Source: Bipolaris cookei
Lineage: Eukaryota; Ascomycota; Dothideomycetes; Pleosporales; Pleosporaceae
Direction of reading: 5' to 3'
Assembly (NCBI GenBank): GCA_002286855.1
Contig: NRSV01000125.1
Span: forward strand, 1-41,690
Length of the DNA: 41,690 bases
The translations under genes were made by a program, and so were the position numbers. The notes below the pieces were generated by a model. It was not told where the DNA came from. It searched no databases and saw only the letters and a program-made list of their open reading frames with translations. Shown one piece after another: positions 31,274 through 41,036 of the stretch (position 1 is its first letter; each line of letters starts with the position of its first letter).

Positions 31274-32203
31274 TCATCGCCGCTCGCTCTGACCGCGGCC
31301 ATCCTTTTCCCTGATGCATTTGGCAAACGCCAGGCTGGGACTGCCTTCATCTCGCATCCCCCACGCCCGTCCCAGAAGCCAATCCGTGACGCTAATCATC
31401 TTGGCAGTCCGATCCCAATGCTGGCCCTCATCTGTATGCTCGATGATGTGATTCAGAATCCGTCCTTCCTCATCAAATTCAAACTTGAACAGGCCTGTGA
31501 ATTCGTGCTGTGGCCGCTTAGATCCAGCAACAATGCTCGTGATTTTCTCCACAACATCGCTGACCTGCCCACTCTCTTTCTTGTCTGATTTGCCGCATGT
31601 CTGCCATTTGACAATGAGCTTCTCGTTGCGCACATTGCTTGCTGTCGAGCACCCTCCATTCTTCACCATGCGCTCAGACAATATCTTGAGCTTGACGTTG
31701 CCCAGTACCGGGACCTGGCCCCATGCGACCGGCGCTGTCCATAGTGCTGCGGCGTACGAGAACCTCCCGCTTACAGTAGGCAGGTGTGGGTGGGTCGAGG
31801 GAAATAGGTGGAGACTGATATGCGGAGAGAGGATGTCCTGAGGAAGTGGCAATATCAAGAGTGTCGGTAGGCGATCATGTAGAACTCTAATGGCTATCGT
31901 CTCCATTAGCAATGCATCCTAATCCGTTACTCGTGTAGCAAGCATACTGTTTCCCAGCTTCAGGTTGCGCTCGCTCATGCGCTTCTTCTCACACTCATCG
32001 GGCTCGGAATTCGAGTATGGCGACGAGCTAGTGAACCAATGCCTCGACACCGACGCCCGCCTGGAGCCGACATCGCTAAGAGTCCTTTTGTATTGCCTGA
32101 GCCCTAAGATTCGGGGCGTCGTAAGCGAAGTCGCAGTCGTCGTGGCTTCAAGTTGCGTGCGGGCAAACGTCGAGAAGAAGTGCCGCATCAGACCGCTGGT
32201 CAT
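31274..32203 (-). CDS. Probable mitochondrial protein of unknown function
   Basis: Two exons, 31948-32203 and 31274-31893, joined across a 54-bp GT-AG intron to give 291 residues. Reading straight through meets a TAG; splicing GTATGC to GATAG restores ERNLKLGNTIRVLHDRLPTL. The first about 60 residues are rich in Arg, Ser and Thr with few acids (MTSGLMRHFFSTFARTQL), as in a mitochondrial presequence. The core has LFPSTHPHLPTVSGRFSY, TAPVAWGQVPVLGNV, KLIVKWQTCGKS and a conserved-looking GLFKFEFDEEGRILNHIIE with WDRTAK and VTDWLLGRAWG. The fold resembles NTF2/SnoaL-like proteins (possibly DUF2358), which is inference. A second possible start is Met 32188. No enzyme motif was recognised. Confidence 0.8.
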
Positions 32204-32711
32204 GTGTGTGGATGGGAGTATGCGACCATGTGTAGGGATAGGCGTAGGTGTCTAGAAATATCTCTGTCGTTCGGCCAAATACGAATTGCGGAGGAATCGG
32301 TCGCTGGCATGACGCTAGTTAACTGCAGTTGCACCACCAAAGGCCGGGGTATTCGGTCGTGACGTAGCACTAGCGCGACTCTCCCCATGCCCCAAAACGT
32401 ATTTCCCGTTATGGCTTACCGTGCTCGCCACATGTAACTTCGCACGCCCATGTCCCGGTGGGATAGGCTATTCTGCATGCACCCGCCCATGACGTTTATA
32501 AAGATGGAGGCTCCTCTCTCGTGGTTTTCTCGATTCGAGACTCCCAAGATACTTTTATACAGCCAACTAAACCACCCCTCAATCCCCATGAACCACAAGG
32601 GTGAATACACAACCCCGCAATTGTCCAACTATCTCTACTGGCAAATCATATCCTAGGCTACAAGTCTCCTTCAAGACGAAAACAGACCAGCCAATTTCAA
32701 TATCCTCCACC
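32204..32711. promoter_or_regulatory. Divergent promoter region with TATA-like site
   Basis: About 500 bp between divergent genes. GTTTATAAAG at 32494-32503 lies about 210 bp before the SDR start. No other element was recognised. Confidence 0.4.
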
Positions 32712-33629
32712 ATGTCCTCCTCGGGCAAACGCATCGTCTTCACAGGCGGCTCAGGAAAAGCCGGACGCCATGTAATCCCCTACCTCCTTCAGCAAGGCTA
32801 CTCAGTCCTCAACCTCGACCTAAACGAATTCCCTGACCCGGATGCCGGCGTCTTCACCCTGAAAACCGACCTCACAGACAGCGGTCAAGTCTTCAATGCC
32901 CTAACCACGCACTTCAACTTCGCCGGCTACGAAGCACCACACGTCCCAGGGCCACCTGACGCCGTCATCCACTTCGCCGCCTACGCCCGCAACATGCTCG
33001 TGCCAGACAACGAGTGCTATGCCGGTAACGTGCGCTCAACCTACAACGTCATCGAAGCAGCCTGTAAACTTGGGGTCCGCAAAATCATCATCGCCAGCAG
33101 CGAAACAACATACGAAGTCTGTTTCGGGCAGGGCAACCTTGACTACACCGCATTTCCCTTAGTCGAAGATGCAGACGTGAATCCAATGGATACCTATGCT
33201 ATCTCCAAGCTCTGCGGCGAACGCGTAGCTCGCGGTTTCGCCCGCCGCTCCGATGCAGACATCTACGCCCTGCGCATCGGCAACGTCATTGAGCCCCACG
33301 AGTACGCCCGCGACTTTCCAAAATACATCCAGAACCCGGAGACGCGCAAGCGCAACGCCTGGGCCTACATCGATGCCCGCGATCTTGGCCAAATATGCCA
33401 TTTGTGCTTACAGAAAGACGGGCTGGGGTTCCAGATTTTCAATGCGACGAATGATACTATTACTGCTACCTTCCCCACGAAACAATTTCTCGAGCAGTAT
33501 GCGCCTAATACACCAGTTACGCGTGAAATGGGCGAGTGGGAGGCGCCGTTGAGTAATCGGAAGATTAAGGAGGTGTTGGGGTTCAAGGAGGAACATGACT
33601 GGCGCAAGTATTATAATCCTGATCATTAA
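32712..33629 (+). CDS. NAD-dependent epimerase/dehydratase-like SDR
   Basis: An intronless 305-residue extended SDR. The Rossmann loop is VFTGGSGKAGRHVIPYLL (GXXGXXG, about residues 9-26), followed by an acidic LDLNE that would bind the adenosine ribose of NAD. VIHFAAYARN, IIIASSETTYE and the catalytic YXXXK as YAISKLCGERVA follow; RIGNVIEP and the AYIDARDLGQICHLCL segment complete the family pattern. Sugar-nucleotide epimerases and uronate dehydrogenases share this layout, so the substrate is uncertain. The ATG at 32712 was preferred because it sits just before the nucleotide-binding strand; an open frame extends further upstream but without a good ATG. No break is seen. Confidence 0.88.
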   Translation: MSSSGKRIVFTGGSGKAGRHVIPYLLQQGYSVLNLDLNEFPDPDAGVFTLKTDLTDSGQVFNALTTHFNFAGYEAPHVPGPPDAVIHFAAYARNMLVPDNECYAGNVRSTYNVIEAACKLGVRKIIIASSETTYEVCFGQGNLDYTAFPLVEDADVNPMDTYAISKLCGERVARGFARRSDADIYALRIGNVIEPHEYARDFPKYIQNPETRKRNAWAYIDARDLGQICHLCLQKDGLGFQIFNATNDTITATFPTKQFLEQYAPNTPVTREMGEWEAPLSNRKIKEVLGFKEEHDWRKYYNPDH

Positions 33630-35582
33630 GTAGACTTTGTGTGAGGGATGGGGAGGAAGTGAATGAATGGAAAAATTAGAGATACGAACTTCTCCATATT
33701 ATCAGATCTTGGATTGAAAATACAATCGTATATATTTGCAATGGTACTACACGAAGTGCTTATACCGTTCTATGTATCTACATCACAATATCTCAGTGTG
33801 ATGTACCGAGAAAAAGAACATCACAAGAAGTCCTTTTGTAATAAGAGGTCGCACGTGCATCATGAATTCCGCTACAATGCAATTGAAAATACTTTAACTA
33901 GAAGAACAAGATACTCAGCGCGAGACTTATACCACTCTGCTATCTACTAAAAAAACCAGCACGGCCTTCTCTTCAGTAGTCTATTTCATAGCTATGCAGA
34001 AATCATCACACACAACTGTCTGTGTACAAACATATTCTTAAGAAGAAGAAGAAGAAAAAGAAGAAGAAGAAGAAGAAGAAGAAGAAGAAGAAGAAGAGCC
34101 TCACTTATCTCTATTTCTTCTTCCTCTTCTCATCTAACCAACAACACTCACTTCCGCCCCGTCCGTGGAAATAACATCAACGGCCGCGGTTCGTATAAAA
34201 GACCAAAACAATAGACTCAATCGCATGTACTATGCAAAAAAAAACGAAGCTGACTGATTCCACTATCAGTTGATGGTGGCGATGACACTCAGCTCGGCCG
34301 CGGAAATCGGGTAAAAAGTGATGCTTTCGTGTTATGTTACACAACACATAGTTTATAATACTTTATTTTACTGAAAAAAATAGCTTCTTGGTTGGGTTAG
34401 GATGCAGGGTGTATGTATTGGAGGTTATGTATCAGAAGCAGGAGAGAGAGAGAAAGAGAGACTCAGGCGTTTTGCTTGTTACCATAGCTATATAGTATCA
34501 CGAATATTCAATTATGAAGGGTATGTTATCTAACTGCTTGTGATCGAAAACTCTTACTGGTAAATGGTATCTAGTCCAATAACTCACCCATCTAGACATT
34601 TCGCACTAAACTAGGTATCATGCATCGGTTACTGGTACAACATCATTTTTCCACCTTTAGATCTTGGAGAGCACTGGTACACTATATTCTATACGCTCGC
34701 CGAGGAGAGTAGAAGTAAGTGTCAGATACTGTCCTGCTAATTCAATGTCTGACTCACCAGGGTTCTTTTCTTAGACGGCATATATGGCGTCCTTTCAACT
34801 CCTTTAGTTGCCCAGTATGCACTTGGACCTCATATCTACTAGTTGTTACGTCTTTTAAAATCATCTCACGCCTTACGTATTGCTTCTCTTTTTGACGTTA
34901 TATCAAAACCAGATCACCGTACCGCTGGCACTACAAAAAAACACCGACTTTCTGAAGAGTTGGTTAGCATACATTGTTGATAGTCTTCGTTGCATTGCAA
35001 CCCCGTCTAAAGGAAACCTAACATGGCTGATTTAGATAAACACTGCCAAACTACAATCCAAATTATATCTCGAGACGCTTTTAACAGCAATTCTAACTCG
35101 CCCAATGAATCTCATTCTAGGGTGTAGTGGTCATTTGAGCGAATTTCCTGAGCTCAATCAATGATGTCACTGTTTATTTGGCCAACCTATCGCTCATAAC
35201 TAGAGGACTATTAATTTAGCTTTCTTTTAGAGTCTAAGCAATATAGCACTAACGGTCTACATTTCCACATTTCTGACCATATGCACATTGTCAGCTCTTT
35301 CAAGTCACGACTTCTCAACATAGCAGCTGGCTTATGGTCATTCATTCGAGGGTTGCACAGACTATACACTAATTCTGCATTTGGAAACAAAATGGAAATC
35401 AGTGAATAAACTTTGAAAGCCTCTAGATTGGGTACAGGGAGGACTATTATGACAGCGACAGCCGCTCGGATGGCTGTCGATCTTGTGATGTGTTACACAG
35501 ACAGTACCAAGCGGAAATTTGACCAAAGGAAAATGTAGTATCGGTATTGGTATGATTGCTGTGAAGCTCCTAATCAGGTTAT
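33630..35582. other. 2-kb A/T-rich stretch without a gene
   Basis: No reading frame with protein character is found on either strand. It contains a GAA tract (34040-34098), a short AG run near 34442-34462, and two small G/C-rich islands near 34150-34195 and 34270-34312 that could be old exon pieces. No tRNA was recognised. Confidence 0.5.
34040..34098. repeat. (GAA)n microsatellite
   Basis: About 19 GAA/AAG units, with one interruption (AAAAAG) near 34055. An all-purine strand that could form triplex DNA. Confidence 0.9.
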
Positions 35583-36388
35583 TTACTCATCGTTGATCTT
35601 CTGGTTAGTTGGCACGTCCTTCTCAGACTTGCTCTGGATCAGCATTCCCTTGTAACCAGTAATGGGCTCACTTCCTTGAGACTGTAAAGTGTCAGTACAG
35701 TCACAGACGAATCGAGACTTTTAAAATAGCAAAGTTTCGTACCTTCAAGTACTCCTCAGAAGCCTCTTGCCATTCCTTTGTCATGGTACGGGGTCGGACA
35801 GGGTTGGCGAACGTGCGGGTCAAGGCAAAGATGGAAATGGCACCAGCAATGACGGCGGAAGAGAGGAGGAAGACGTTGCGGCTCTCATCCGGAGGCGGGG
35901 GTCGGCGGGGACCGTGGGGGCCAAAAGCAATGTAGTAGGCTATAAAAAGGAAACACAGTCAGCACAATGTCTCAATGATGCTTTCCAATGTTTTGAGATG
36001 ACTTCAGGTTGGGCACACCAAATGCCGCGGGCCAAGTTCGGCTATCTCGATCAAAACACGAGATACGTCATACAAGGCCATGCATCATCCAGTTACGCGA
36101 AGTGGCGAGGTACGTACCGGCCTTCTTTTCTTGCATGGTCAACTCCTTCCAGTCAGTCTTCATGCGGTCCCTAAGCGTCATCCACAGATCAGCCTGCTCC
36201 TGAGGGGGCATGTCTTCCCATCGCTTTTCAATGTTGGCGAGCGTCGGGTTGGAGATGGCGTGTGCCTGGCGGGACTGCTGAAGCTGGCAAGCTACCGGAG
36301 CAGCTCTGGGGAGAGCTGTGCGTGTCGCGGCGGATGGAATGACAATCGTCGAGCTCCTCGAAGCGCGGGCGATGGACGAGCGAAACAT
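35583..36388 (-). CDS. COX5: Cytochrome c oxidase subunit (COX IV family, yeast Cox5 type)
   Basis: Three exons, 36118-36388, 35743-35939 and 35583-35681, give 188 residues; introns are 178 and 61 bp. The N-terminus (MFRSSIARASRSSTIVIPS ... QSRQAHA) is Arg/Ser-rich without acids and would be removed on mitochondrial import. The mature part has IEKRWEDMPPQEQADLW, RMKTDWKELTMQEKKAAYYI and AFGPHGPR, then one membrane helix (VFLLSSAVIAGAISIFALT) and a C-terminal intermembrane-space tail with TKEWQEASEEYLK. This is the layout of the nuclear-encoded COX IV/Cox5 subunit of complex IV in the inner membrane. An upstream in-frame ATG at 36424 would add 12 residues but fits a presequence less well. Confidence 0.92.
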
Positions 36389-37862
36389 GGCGGCGGGTGG
36401 AGTGGAGAGTGTCGGAAGATGCAAAAGAAGGGAGGGAGATTCCCGTCGAGGGACCTAGAGGTGCCAATGGATCGTGGTGGTGATGGAGTCGAAGGTGGGC
36501 CAGGAGAGCTGTCTTGCAAAATGCGGTTTGCGAGAGGAACGCCAAGGTGGTGGAACGATCGTTTCGCAGTGGCCCGAGCGCCACCGTTGACCAATGAGGG
36601 TTTCAGCGTTAGCTTTCCTCACGACTTACTCCAGCTTCACCATATATCATTGCAACAGCTTTTGCGCATCGTAATGAGACTCAAATACACGTGGATATGA
36701 GTTGAGAGAGGCTATGAGTTCTCAAGGGCTTGTGTTGCGAGCCCTTACCGCGATTGCCGAGCAGTTCTCGATTTGACAATGGATCAAGCGAGACATGCCG
36801 CATCTTCGCTTTGCAGGGCGATAAGACATGAGACAAACATTCACTCGTCCAAGCTATGTAGGGGCAAAGCGATTTATGTATTTTACTTTGCATGGAATTC
36901 ACACATTCCCTTCCCCTTTACCCTATTGTTGGGTACCTCAGTGAGCATGCAAAGTGTGTACAAAACGCTCGCAAATTCGCTCAATGGCGGGGTAGTAAGA
37001 CTAGATACAACATAGAGCAGCGTGTACTTCCTCCAAAACCACAGCACGGGGCATTATGAGTACAAGTTAGAGTCTGTCGATAAGCTTTTAGCTTTTGCTG
37101 GAAAGCATTGCAGTCAACGTTCCTGCTCATGTGCAAGCGTCGCAGATCCTATATGGTGCTAATGATAGGAGTAGTTGAGTCGCACTGAATTGATCCACCG
37201 CCTTCAAAGTGTTACCGAGCGTTCATGGTTGTTACTAAAGGATGTACTCAAGCCACCTAACCTTTGTATCTTAAAAATCACACCGACGGCAGCGTCCCAT
37301 AGAGGTGCATGACTAGATACCAATCCCGTGATCGGAGCAGAGGTGGGACAAGCGCTACTAGTATGCCACAAAAGCTCCGAGCTCAAGCTTAAAGCTCCAG
37401 CTTCAAACAAAGCTCCAACTCCAGCGCCAATATGCTTTCGCACCCCAGCTCTTGAATGCAGCAACTTCAGATTTCAACGAATCACCATAACACCGGACGG
37501 CGGCAGCGTGGCGGGCTTCAGGACCCCTAAAACATAATGCAATATGCGTATCGAACCCCGTCCCGGCCGCGGATACGCCACGCCTCATCCTAACCCAAGG
37601 TCGGCTTTGGCTAGTGGGGAGAGTCTCGGTGGTCACACATAATGTTCGCCTCGCCTCCCCACGAACCGGTGATCCGTTCTGGCCGTGGTGCACTTTTGGT
37701 TTTGCCTTATCGAATGATCAACAAAAGCTTTGCCCATGACGACGGCGGCGGCCAGCTGTGCCGCGTAAACGTGCTTTTGACCACTCGCTCTGATTACAAG
37801 ATCCACGTACACTTCTTTCGTAAGCGTTTCGCTTCAATGATTGTGCTGCGTGGCGTGGCGTG
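36389..37862. other. Intergenic, no gene seen
   Basis: About 1.5 kb upstream of COX5. Repeated GCTCCAGCTTCAA-like words occur around 37375-37430. No frame with protein character was accepted. Confidence 0.45.
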
Positions 37863-38203
37863 CCTTCACCGGCGTCTAGCAACAGGCCGGTATATTGATA
37901 TGCGGCATATGCATGAGGCTGTAAGTTTCACAAAGTCATCAAGGGACTTGGCGTCGAGCCACGAGCACGTCGCGAGGTCGTTGATGTAGCGCTGACTAGT
38001 GTACCACTTGACCAAGAGGTACTCAGGCTGACCTTCACGCCCTCCGATGCACTCCGCGGCCTCGAATCGTGACTGCCCTTGGCCGAGGTTGCGATTCCTC
38101 TGCCGTATCTGACAGTGATCCAACCGGCCGGGTGTGTGGGAGGGCGCAAAGCGTGTAATTGGGTCTAGGCGTGAGCTGCATGTCCGATTGCAGAAAAAGA
38201 ACT
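37863..38203 (-). pseudogene. Chromodomain-like reading frame without start codon
   Basis: A minus-strand frame open for about 113 codons reads RFEAAECIGGREGQPEYLLV, KWYTSQRYINDLATCSW and LDAKSLDDFVKL. This resembles a chromodomain: an F/YEVE-type first strand, then YLVKW, then a W that closes the aromatic cage, then the C-terminal helix. There is no ATG in the frame and no recognisable continuation, so it is an exon fragment, a decayed gene or a retroelement piece. It is not the same sequence as the gypsy chromodomain at 5045-5400. Confidence 0.4.
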
Positions 38204-38423
38204 ACTAAAACTCTGTGACGTCCTCAGGGCTGGTAGCTATTTAGCTTGCCCCTCCCTCACCCCACCTAGCTCAAACCCAACAAAACACAGCACCGACCAC
38301 AAAAATCTGCCTCTTACCACCTGCTCATCATCTCTTCTCTTATATAAAGCAGTGAGCTCAGCCTGATTTCCATTCCTCCATTCAAGTCTATTAACTCTTT
38401 CACAGCATCACTCTCAGTTCAAC
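38204..38423 (+). promoter_or_regulatory. GAPDH promoter with TATA box and CT-rich block
   Basis: TATATAAA at 38341-38348 is 76 bp upstream of the ATG. A C/T-rich block (CCCCTCCCTCACCCCACC) around 38249-38267 and more pyrimidine-rich sequence up to the ATG match known fungal gpd promoters, which are strong and constitutive. Confidence 0.7.
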
Positions 38424-39712
38424 ATGGTCGTCAAGGTATGCTCCGTTGTGTACCCCGCCAGACCCAGACGCATGCCATTGACACATCTTCACAGGTTGGT
38501 ATCAACGGCTTCGGTCGCATTGGCCGCATTGTCTTCCGCAATGCGTAAGTACCCTTGAGATTTATCCATTTCACGCATACCAAAGCTGACCTCATTTCTC
38601 AGCATCGAGCACAACGACGTCGACATTGTCGCCGTAAACGACCCTTTCATCGAGCCCCACTACGCTGTAAGCATTCCCTCAACCCAGAACGTTTCACCAG
38701 AGCAAGCGTTTGCTTCGGCCTGACGCACTGGTATCATTCCTTTCATGGAATCGTGCAGACTAACGTATACACAGGCATACATGCTCAAGTATGACAGTAC
38801 ACACGGCCAGTTCAAGGGTGACATCAAGGTTGACGGCAACAACTTGACCGTCAATGGCAAGACCATCCGTTTCCACATGGAGAAGGACCCCGCCAACATT
38901 CCATGGAGCGAGACTGGCGCTTACTACGTCGTCGAGTCTACCGGTGTCTTCACCACCACTGAGAAGGCCAAGGCCCACTTGAAGGGCGGAGCCAAGAAGG
39001 TTGTCATCTCTGCTCCCTCCGCTGACGCCCCCATGTTTGTCATGGGTGTCAACCACGAGACTTACAAGCCCGACATCGAGGTACTCTCCAACGCCTCTTG
39101 CACAACCAACTGCTTGGCTCCTCTCGCCAAGGTCATCCACGACAAGTACACCATCATTGAGGGTCTCATGACCACCATCCACTCCTACACTGCCACCCAG
39201 AAGGTCGTTGACGGCCCCTCCGCAAAGGACTGGCGTGGTGGACGTACAGCTGCTCAGAACATCATTCCTAGCAGCACTGGTGCCGCCAAGGCTGTCGGCA
39301 AGGTCATCCCCGAGCTCAATGGTAAGCTCACTGGTATGGCGATGCGTGTCCCTACCGCCAACGTCTCGGTTGTCGACTTGACTGTTCGCATTGAGAAGGG
39401 TGCTTCCTACGACGAGATCAAGCAGGCCATCAAGGAGGCTTCTGAGGGCTCACTCAACGGTAAGTCTTTCCCCACGAGCAACTTGTGTGTACAAGCTAAT
39501 GCAATACAGGTATCCTTGGTTACACCGAAGATGACATTGTTTCCACTGACTTGAACGGCGACAACCGCTCCTCCATCTTCGACGCCAAGGCCGGTATCTC
39601 CCTTAATAAGAACTTCGTCAAGCTCGTCTCCTGGTACGACAACGAGTGGGGTTACTCCCGCCGTGTCCTCGACCTCCTGGTCTACATCGCCAAGATTGAT
39701 GGCAACGCTTAG
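38424..39712 (+). CDS. GPD1: Glyceraldehyde-3-phosphate dehydrogenase
   Basis: Five exons, 38424-38435, 38495-38544, 38603-38666, 38775-39459 and 39510-39712, give 337 residues, the usual length. Introns are 59, 58, 108 and 50 bp. The first exon encodes only MVVK. The NAD loop VGINGFGRIGRIVFRN and the catalytic block SNASCTTNCLAP (active Cys151) with His178 in TTIHSYTATQK are intact. So are SSTGAAKAVGKVIPELNGKL, the substrate loop MRVPTANVSVVDLT and the C-terminal WYDNEWGYSRRVLDL. It oxidises and phosphorylates glyceraldehyde 3-phosphate in glycolysis. Codon use is strongly biased to C-ending codons, as expected for a highly expressed gene. Confidence 0.98.
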
Positions 39713-40345
39713 GAGTCAGGATAGAGCAGGGCGACGCCTAAACTTTGAATCAAATCTTCATTACATTAAGGATCCGACAAATTCTCGGAACTTCTGGCTA
39801 GGCGCGGATTACGCGGGGATGAAAATAAGGGCTTAGCGAAGAATGCGTTATGCTAAACATGAAATCAATGAATAATAATTACCGCAACAACTGTCTACAA
39901 ATATACATGCATACAAGGTGACGTTGAATCTCCCCCTCGGCCAGCTGCAAGATAGTGGAGCCGCCCCTGGCACTGTGTTTTCTAGCGTTCCCTCACAAGC
40001 TAGTTCCCGAGGTATAGCCACCATGCGGAGAAGTTCGTCTCACCGCCATGCGAACGATGTATTTGCGGATCCTCTTTCCCGCTTTCCATTTTCATATCCT
40101 AAGCCTCGGGAATGTGTTCTGTACCGGGTTCCGAAATCTGGCGAGAAAGAAGCGGGGGAAGTCGGGTGGCCAACGCAGCTATGGGGAGAGCCTGGATACT
40201 GTTGGCTCTGCTCTAAAATCAGCGCTCGACAGCTGCTAAACAGCTTCTGTGTGTGTGTGTATCTGTATCCTTCCTCCAATCTAAGTTTGGGCAATGGACT
40301 TTTTTTTGTTCTAAAAAGGTACGCTATCATTATACAAAGTCCCAC
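39713..40345. other. GAPDH downstream region, no gene seen
   Basis: About 630 bp. An open plus-strand frame at 39918-40367 lacks an ATG at its start, and a minus-strand frame opposite has equally poor composition. A short TG repeat lies at about 40249-40260. Confidence 0.45.
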
Positions 40346-40349
40346 AAAC

Positions 40350-41020
40350 TTATTATTATTGTTGTAGCTTAACGTCCTTTCTTAGCCCGTAGGGCTATAT
40401 AAGACGTGTAGGCTGAAGACCTACAAGTATCTACGTAGTTCTATCAATTTGGTGTAGTTACAAGAGGAGGGGTCATCTAAATCAAGGTGAGGCTTGTAGC
40501 CTAGTGTATGGGCAGTAGGTGGGGGAGAGTAAGGCAAAGGCACCTAGTATAGGTGTTACTCTAATTTCCAAAGCAAATTTCTTCGTGCTAGAACACTAGG
40601 TTCTAGTAGCTTTTGCTGTAAGAAAATCACAGCTAGAACTATTTGCTGCGTGAGGTTTGCCGCAATTTACACACTTATATATAGTGTGAACAGAAGCTTT
40701 TCCTTTAGTAGAACAAGTCTTACACTTGTGCTGGCTAGTATGGTGAGGCCCACTACAGAGCTGACAAGCTATCTTTAAGCACCTAGCTTTATCGTGATCA
40801 ATGCCTTGACATCTATCACACTTTTGTTTTACAGTAGTATCTCTAATAATCCTTAGTTTTTCTACACCAAGGCTCTCTCCTAGTATATAGAGTTTCCCCT
40901 TAATAGCCTTTTGAGCCTCCTCCTCAGTAGCAAAGGCTACGCACGCTAATCCAAAGCTCTGATTTTCTCCTCTAACTTCAGGAGTAGGCCAAAACGGCGT
41001 GCCTACTACTTTTAATTCTT
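40350..41020 (-). mobile_element. LINE fragment: ORF1 end plus 3' tail, no RT
   Basis: On the minus strand an ORF1 end is followed by about 230 bp of non-coding sequence containing the hairpin AGCCC-TAC-GGGCT (about 40387-40399), and then by ACAATAATAATAA at about 40351-40363, which looks like a LINE 3' tail. A Tad-like element would carry ORF2 between ORF1 and the tail; none is present. The 5' side is cut by the tail of another LINE at 41021. Confidence 0.6.
40596..41019 (-). pseudogene. LINE ORF1 (gag-like) C-terminal fragment with zinc knuckles
   Basis: About 140 codons without internal stop. An RRM-like end (FATEEEAQKAIKGKLYILGE) is followed by a run of CCHC-type fingers: CDRCQGIDHDKARC (CX2CX4HX4C), CQLCSGPHHTSQHKC, CKTC and CVNCGKPH ... 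SSSC, ending at a stop at 40596-40598. This is the C-terminus of a Tad-like LINE ORF1 that binds element RNA. Codon use is A/T-rich, like the RNase H fragment at the left edge of the window. The N-terminal part is absent because another LINE tail starts at 41021. Confidence 0.78.
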
Positions 41021-41036
41021 TATTAATAATAATAAA
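41021..41036. repeat. Short (TAA)n tail of LINE copy 2
   Basis: TATTAATAATAATAAATC joins directly to the same 3' end sequence as at 12262-12290, a shorter version of the tail of copy 1. Confidence 0.75.

Noticed and set aside
9636..33629. A biosynthetic gene cluster linking the two SDR genes and the two transporters
   Set aside because: No backbone enzyme (PKS, NRPS, terpene synthase) or pathway regulator is present, and core housekeeping genes lie between them.
33961..35580. tRNA or rRNA gene in the gene-free block
   Set aside because: No cloverleaf, B-box (GGTTCGAATCC-like) sequence or rRNA motif was recognised by eye.
36080..36700. 206-codon plus-strand frame over COX5
   Set aside because: Antisense shadow of the COX5 first exon and its upstream region; composition is Arg/Gly-rich without pattern.
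39918..40367. 149-codon plus-strand frame downstream of GAPDH
   Set aside because: The frame has no ATG at its start, ends in a Leu run from simple sequence, and overlaps the LINE tail at 40350.
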